Positions 18,048 through 22,983 of a stretch of DNA of 22,983 nucleotides are shown here, in pieces. Origin of the DNA: Paramacrobiotus richtersi (taxonomy: Eukaryota > Tardigrada > Eutardigrada > Parachela > Macrobiotidae). Both the position numbers and the translations under genes were made by a program. Under the pieces are notes generated by a model that searched no databases, had not been told where the DNA came from, and saw only the letters and a list, made by a program, of their open reading frames with translations. Within the stretch, counting starts at the first letter, position 1, and each line of letters opens with the position of its first letter. The stretch lies in contig JAQGAU010000877.1 in NCBI GenBank assembly GCA_034698045.1, positions 1 through 22,983 of the forward strand, read 5' to 3'.

Positions 18048-21000
18048 TTAACAAATGAGACCATCCGTTGTATCGCTACCCAACACCCCCCTCTTCCCCG
18101 ACTCCTCCTCCTCATTCTCCCGTCCATCGCTGAACCGATCCCCCAAGAGGGCGTCGATACTGAACTTGGCAAAGGTCGTCGGCGGTTTCGGTTCCGGTGC
18201 CGGGGAGGAGGATTGCGAGGATTCCGAGGCGGATTTACCAACGCCCGGGCGGAGGGAGGGGTTGGTGTTGTGACGGCTGCGTTTCAGTTCACGTTGAGCC
18301 TGCTTGTGGCGTTTCTTCTCCATGCGTTCCCGGTCGCGACGGTCGCGTTCCTCCGGGGAAATGGGCTCACCGCTGCAGGTTTGTGGGTGGGCGTTGTGCG
18401 CGGGTCTACAACGGAGAACATATTGTAAAGGTCACAGTTTTGTCGTGATAATTTTGCAATACAACAACATGGTGATTGTGTTTGAATGGGAATTGGGGAC
18501 TCACCTTCCCGGTCCTTTGCGCGTGTTCTCCTTTTTCCTCCATTTAGCGCGACGGTTTTGGAACCAAACCTGGAAAAAAGGTTCTATCAAAACCTGCAGA
18601 AAAGTATAGTTGTTTAGGAACTACGTACGCTGGGCGTAATATTGCACAGTTCAACTCATGTGGTTTGTTTCCCACAGATTATCATTACTTATATAAGTGT
18701 TAGTACTTATTTACAACAGTCAACAAATTCGTGCGGTACAACTGCAACGCCTTTGGTTTCGTCTTTCTCTGTGGTTGTACCGTAATTTTCCGGTTTTGTA
18801 TTAGTTACTTATGCTGTTTTCTTGGTTATTGTGCATTTTTTTATGTGGGCTGCATTATCATGTTTCTTCCACAAATATCGAAATATTTCAACAGCATACA
18901 CAACCTTTATAATTTTGTCAGTTTCATCTTTTTATGAAGCATTCTGTGTTACTTACTGTTATTTTTATCTGTGTTTTTTGCAGTTATGTACAAACTTTTT
19001 ACATTTACATATTTGCAGTTGGTTCATTTTTACTTGCATAACGGCCCGATGTCTAAAGAAAGGATGTACTACTGTATTACTTGTCAAACCTTTTAATTCA
19101 GATATAAAATTAAGTGGTATTATGGTACGGCGAACAGTACTAATGACCTTTTCCGTTTGCTGTAAGTGAAACTCAAGCACAATCACACCAATTCCCGCCC
19201 CGGCCACTTGACACGCATCACAAACCGAGCCATATCGAACCTCTCAGTGGAAAGCTCCGCCCACCGTAGCCATTGATTACACCAAGTAACCAACGCATGT
19301 TTATGCAACCAATTCCCCATAGACCCCAGCTGAAGGACACATTAAAATGTGATTATCATAATACAACACAAACCCCGAAATTCAACCAATTCTAATTACT
19401 CCATTCTTGGTCAAACATTGATCTGCCATTTTCTGGAATTCAATGCAAGTTAAATTGCTAATTTCCCCCCACTCGAACGAGGACAATAGTGCAGTGTGGC
19501 GTAACAGGAGCGATCACATTGCCCAACTAATTCGTCAGTCTATGAATAGTAATTCAAGTGTTATTTGGATTAGCCGGGTAACAAAACTGTATCGATCGGA
19601 CGCCTGTGTACACACATGTATGGGCACAGAGCCCGATAACTGGTGTTTAAATGCTCTGGCTTTGTATGCTTCCCCGTTTCAGTCGGGATGAATGGGAAAT
19701 GCGAGATGATTAGCTTCTTGATTTCCGTCTGGATATTGGGGCTAGTCCGATTAATATCAATCAAATGGCCAGCTATTGTATCCACTTTAATAGGATCATT
19801 TCAAAGTTAATTTAACTTTTTCTAAACCGGGCTCTTGTTGATGGTAAACGGAACATGTAATTTGCGGTTTCCTGTAGTTGCGCTTTCTTTTATTACAACC
19901 TTTAGTGTTTGAATCATGACAAAACCACATTTTAGATATACATGCCATCTTAATCATCTGTGACCTTTTTTAAACCATACTTATTTTGTAATTTTTTTCA
20001 TCGTTCTACTTTGTTTTTTCCATTTGACTAGTTTCGAAACTTAAGTTTTAAATTTGTTTTGTTCAGATTAGATTAAGGTTGTAAATATTTATTTAAATTG
20101 AAACTGTAACTATATTTTCGAAAAGTACAATTTGCAAATATTTTACTAATAATCTGTGACCTTTTGTAAATCATACTCTAATCTTTTTCATTGTTTTACA
20201 TTGTTTAAATTGAAATTGTGACTGTATTTTCGAAAATTACGATTTGTAAATATTTTACTAATAATCGGTGACCTTGTATAAATCGGACTCTAATCTTTTT
20301 CATAGTTATACTTTGTTTTTTCCATGGGATTAGTTTCTTTCGAAACTTAAGTTTAATTTTGTTTTGTTTAGATTAATTTTGTAAATATTTATTTAAATTG
20401 AAAATGTGGCTTTTTGCAAAATTATACGACTTCTAAATATTGTATTTAATTCAGCTGAAAAATTCTATTTTATTCAGTTTTATTTATTCCACAACCGTTT
20501 GCGAATTTTGCTGTCTGTTCTTTTGATTTATTTGGCAATATTTCTTAATCTACCAACGATCACTTTAACTCGCCACGTAATCTGTAAGCGACAAGAAAAC
20601 CATGACATTTAATTAAAATCAGACAAAGACGTTGTAAAACAGCAAGTGCCCTTAGGGTAGAAAATTATCGGCCACAGTATAATAATAGAATTAATCGCGG
20701 TATACAGGTGTATGGTTTACAGCATTTTTCCAGTGTGTACTGATGACCTGTGATTTATGGTGCTGCAGTTAATGACGCGCGCGGCTGAGAAGTACAATGC
20801 GACCGTTTTAGTGTTCCAACATGAAATTAATTTAATTGGCGGTATTGGTGCAATTAATCAAGGTTTTGGTGACGAGTACCGCATTTTGGTCCAACAATGG
20901 AAACAGTAATTAGGTGAAATACATGATTATATGATTATGACCGAGATATTCGTAGCGTCTGACTGCTGGACTATTTTATCACACTTAATTAATTGTATAT

Positions 21001-22472
21001 TTTGTGACCATGTGTATTAGCAGTATTTCCTTTTCTAACAAAAAATAAATACTTTTTCCTCTATTAAAAATTATGTTTTTGGCGAAAACTCAAAAAAATA
21101 ACAAATAACAGTAATAATCACACTGGAAGAGACTTCAAAAACATACCAAAATTTCATTTTACAATTTAATATATGTAATTTTATACTATTTTTTTACTGT
21201 TTATTATATAGATTTATGTGTATAATTTCATTGTCTTCTTCCATGTTTTAGATGATTATATTACCTGTACTCGGCTTTCGGCGAGGTCAAGTCGCAGCGC
21301 TAACGCCTCCCGCATAAACACATCAGGATAATGAGAACTTTCAAACGCACGCTCCAACTCCTGCAGTTGCCAGCCGGTGAAATTGGTCCGCGTGCGACGC
21401 CGCTTGGACGCATCCTGTCCATCTAGAAACCAAAAAAACTTTTCAATCAACGCACTCTCTGTGGTGATGTCAACCTGGAGCGCAGTTTACCGCGTTACGA
21501 AATCGGTATCGTAATTTCCTGGTTTATCGAGCTAAGAACAAATTGGCAATGGAAAGCGAAATCTACGCAAATTTACAAGAAATTTGATTACCGGTAATAA
21601 TATTAATGGTTTTGTATAAGGTGACCTTTACACTTTCTGCTCACTTTTCTACCACATAGGTGTCTCTAACTTGTAAGTTGTCATTTCACAGTTTGGATAT
21701 TTAAAAAATGCTGTTCAACAAAGTTCAAAATCTGTCCCCAGATCGATTAAAAGTAAGAATTATATTAAAATTTTCCAGTCAAGCAACAAGATTGTGTTAC
21801 CTTAAGCATTGATATACATGCAGTAAAAAGGAGAAAAAAACAATTAAGTATAGGGATCTTAGCGTTTAATTTAGCTATATATCGACCGCCAAAGAATTCA
21901 CTGGCAAGATCATTGAACTAAATTAAAATTCTAAATTCGGTAAAGATCGATAAATTTAATTGAACATTATCTAATTTTGGTTAATTTAGATTAACCGCTA
22001 GTCATTCTTATTAAACTAAAGGTATATCTAACCAACGCGTAGATATATGTAAATTCTGACTAACCGATGATCTAACTAACTAATTCATTAATATTCCATC
22101 ATGGTTCTAGTTAAAGACTGGATGAAACTAATGAAATCTGTAAATAATACCATCATCCGCTAACGAATCCGTCTCCATCCGGCAGTTCTTCCCGCCGACA
22201 AAATTCTCCATATTATCATTATGAGGCGAGATCAAGGCCCCACAGTGCGGATGATCCCCGAATCCCATCAACCCCGGATCCCGCTGCAGTCCGCTAAAAG
22301 ACAGCGGACTGGTCAGCTCCTTCCGCTGACTCAGAGCGGCGATCCGCGAGGCCAAATTGGCGGTATTTTGCAGATGCATCATCCAGGGATTGTGCTCAGC
22401 ACCCATGTTCTGCATGCCATACAACGACAGGAACGGGAATCCCGGTGCAAAAAGAAAATTGGGAGCCGCCAT
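18048..22472 (-). CDS. unc-4: Unc-4/Uncx paired-class homeobox transcription factor, 4 exons, ~289 aa
   Basis: Unc-4/Uncx proteins are nuclear homeodomain repressors that set motor-neuron identity and, in vertebrates, somite and neural patterning. Exons in reading order: 22151-22472, 21265-21422, 18505-18569, 18048-18372, totalling 870 bases with phases 1, 0, 2 that close exactly. The homeodomain is residues 115-174 with Trp48, Phe49, Gln50, Asn51 and Arg53 in place. The stretch [18 protein letters not shown] is typical of Unc-4. The block after it (ENTRKGPG, then [12 protein letters not shown]) is a second family hallmark. Residues 252-258 (FSIDALL) form an eh1-like motif expected to bind Groucho. 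The ATG is the first after an in-frame TGA and has a good context (A at -3, G at +4). The protein is short for the family: the tails are reduced and serine/proline-rich. Confidence 0.92.
18570..21264 (-). other. Intron 2 of unc-4 (2.7 kb)
   Basis: The longest intron in the window, about ten times longer than most here, as is usual for developmental regulators with intronic enhancers. No nested gene is convincing; the T-rich open frames at 18731-19169 lack an ATG and family similarity. It holds a less AT-rich stretch at about 19186-19350, a degenerate tandem repeat at 19951-20446, and a stretch at 20760-20920 rich in ATTA/TAAT cores. Enhancer roles are inference. Confidence 0.6.
19951..20446. 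repeat. Three degenerate tandem repeats in unc-4 intron 2
   Basis: Units begin at 19951, 20147 and 20259, each opening with TAATnATC(T/G)GTGACCTT. The first and third are about 180-195 bases and contain the string TTTCGAAACTTAAGTTT. The middle unit is about 112 bases and lacks roughly 80 internal bases, including that string. Each full unit has an AAATATTTATTTAAATTGAA segment. Identity is perhaps 75-85% by eye. All units are very AT-rich and non-coding. Confidence 0.8.
21423..22150 (-). other. Intron 1 of unc-4
   Basis: 728 bases, AT-rich, no coding exon seen. Contains an inverted repeat at 21979-21996 (GGTTAAT-TTAG-ATTAACC) and several nearby TAAT or CTAA cores, which resemble homeodomain sites. 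Regulation through them is speculative. Confidence 0.5.
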
Positions 22473-22983
22473 TTTTCCAGTCAGCGCGATAAGAAACTGA
22501 GTATATATCGATCAGATCAATCCATTATTCGAAAATTATAAGTTACAAACGATGCTAGATATAAATCGAATATGGTTATGAAATCCAGGAAGTTTATTAA
22601 TTTTTGCGTAAAACTGGTTCAGTCATCCAAAAACAGCAGTGGCAAGAAAAAGCGGAATATGAAGATTCGGTGGATATTCATTTACAGCGCACAGTCAAAG
22701 AAAGATCAGTCCGTTTAACACGCATCACAAAAGAAAACGCGAATGTCACCCGCGCAAGTCGCATCGTCAACGAGTGGCCAGCGTGACATTCCGATAGTAT
22801 ATGAAGGGGCTAATTCAAACGGCAGCACCATACATGTAATTGATAAGCTGGATCCGTCGCGCACTGTATGGCCCAGCCAACCGAGACACAGAGTGTGCTG
22901 TATGGCGCGTACGAAATATTGTACTTGACATTAATTTGTATCCGACCGGCTCAAGCGCATATTTAGACTGTGAATTGAATTAT
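22473..22983. promoter_or_regulatory. Upstream region of unc-4
   Basis: No gene is recognised. On the minus strand a TATATA string lies at about 22503-22508, only ~30 bases before the start codon, which is too close for a normal 5' UTR. A CAG preceded by TATACT follows it and could be a 5'-UTR splice or trans-splice acceptor. Short plus-strand open frames at 22604-22928 show no family similarity. Promoter role by position only. Confidence 0.3.

Larger units (their letters stand above)
18528..21402 (-). other. Homeodomain, split by intron 2 between positions 46 and 47
   Basis: Exon 2 encodes homeodomain positions 1-46 (ending ..SRVQ) and exon 3 encodes 47-60 ([14 protein letters not shown]). 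The phase-0 intron between Gln46 and Val47 is a common position in paired-class homeobox genes. Gln at position 50 predicts binding to TAAT-type sites with the paired-class preference. Phe8, Leu16 and Phe20 of the hydrophobic core are present. Confidence 0.92.

Noticed and set aside
18731-19169. Hydrophobic open frames on the plus strand in unc-4 intron 2
   Set aside because: They lack an ATG start, are composed of T-rich codons (Phe, Leu, Cys) and show no family pattern. Likely composition artefacts.
22743-22928. Short plus-strand frame sharing KLDP-like residues with a frame near 14997-15100
   Set aside because: The shared stretch is only about 10 nucleotides, with no further alignment, so it is probably coincidence.
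1-22983. tRNA, rRNA, CRISPR arrays or bacterial-type operons
   Set aside because: No cloverleaf, no rRNA blocks and no spaced direct-repeat array were seen; the genes are intron-rich animal genes.

Overview
The window is animal nuclear DNA. Three unrelated metazoan-type genes are broken by GT-AG introns, and one of them is an Unc-4/Uncx-class homeobox gene. The many short introns and the small family proteins suggest an invertebrate, probably a protostome. A tardigrade or similar ecdysozoan would fit, but I cannot prove the clade from this sequence. There are no bacterial operons, tRNA, rRNA or CRISPR features.

Layout: 1-783 is upstream DNA. 784-10293 (+) is a complete MSH6 mismatch-repair gene, which I resolve into 27 in-phase exons encoding about 1207 residues. 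10696-13153 (-) is a complete seven-exon glycine N-acyltransferase-like (GLYAT-like) gene that converges on msh6. 13514-14337 (+) is a broken copy of the msh6 3' end. 15319-17323 (-) is a second complete GLYAT-like gene with the same seven-exon structure. 18048-22472 (-) is a complete four-exon Unc-4/Uncx homeobox gene with a 2.7 kb intron 2. 22473-22983 is its upstream region.

The main structural event is a head-to-tail tandem duplication of roughly 4.2 kb. Unit 1 is about 9104-13455 and unit 2 about 13514-17600. Each unit carries the msh6 3' end, a GLYAT-like gene and that gene's upstream DNA. The left breakpoint lies inside an msh6 intron, so the second unit carries a headless msh6 fragment that has since decayed, losing two exons and gaining frameshifts. 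Both GLYAT-like genes remain intact, at about 87% protein identity by eye. After the duplication a MITE-like element entered the last intron of GLYAT copy 1. Unit 2 also holds a ~0.6-0.7 kb unassigned segment not found in unit 1.

No shared pathway joins the genes. msh6 acts in nuclear DNA mismatch repair, the GLYAT-like pair probably in acyl-CoA conjugation, and unc-4 in neuronal transcriptional repression. I found no clear new multi-gene system. The most interesting material is the duplication, the diverging GLYAT pair, the terminal-inverted-repeat element and small non-coding blocks conserved between the two units.
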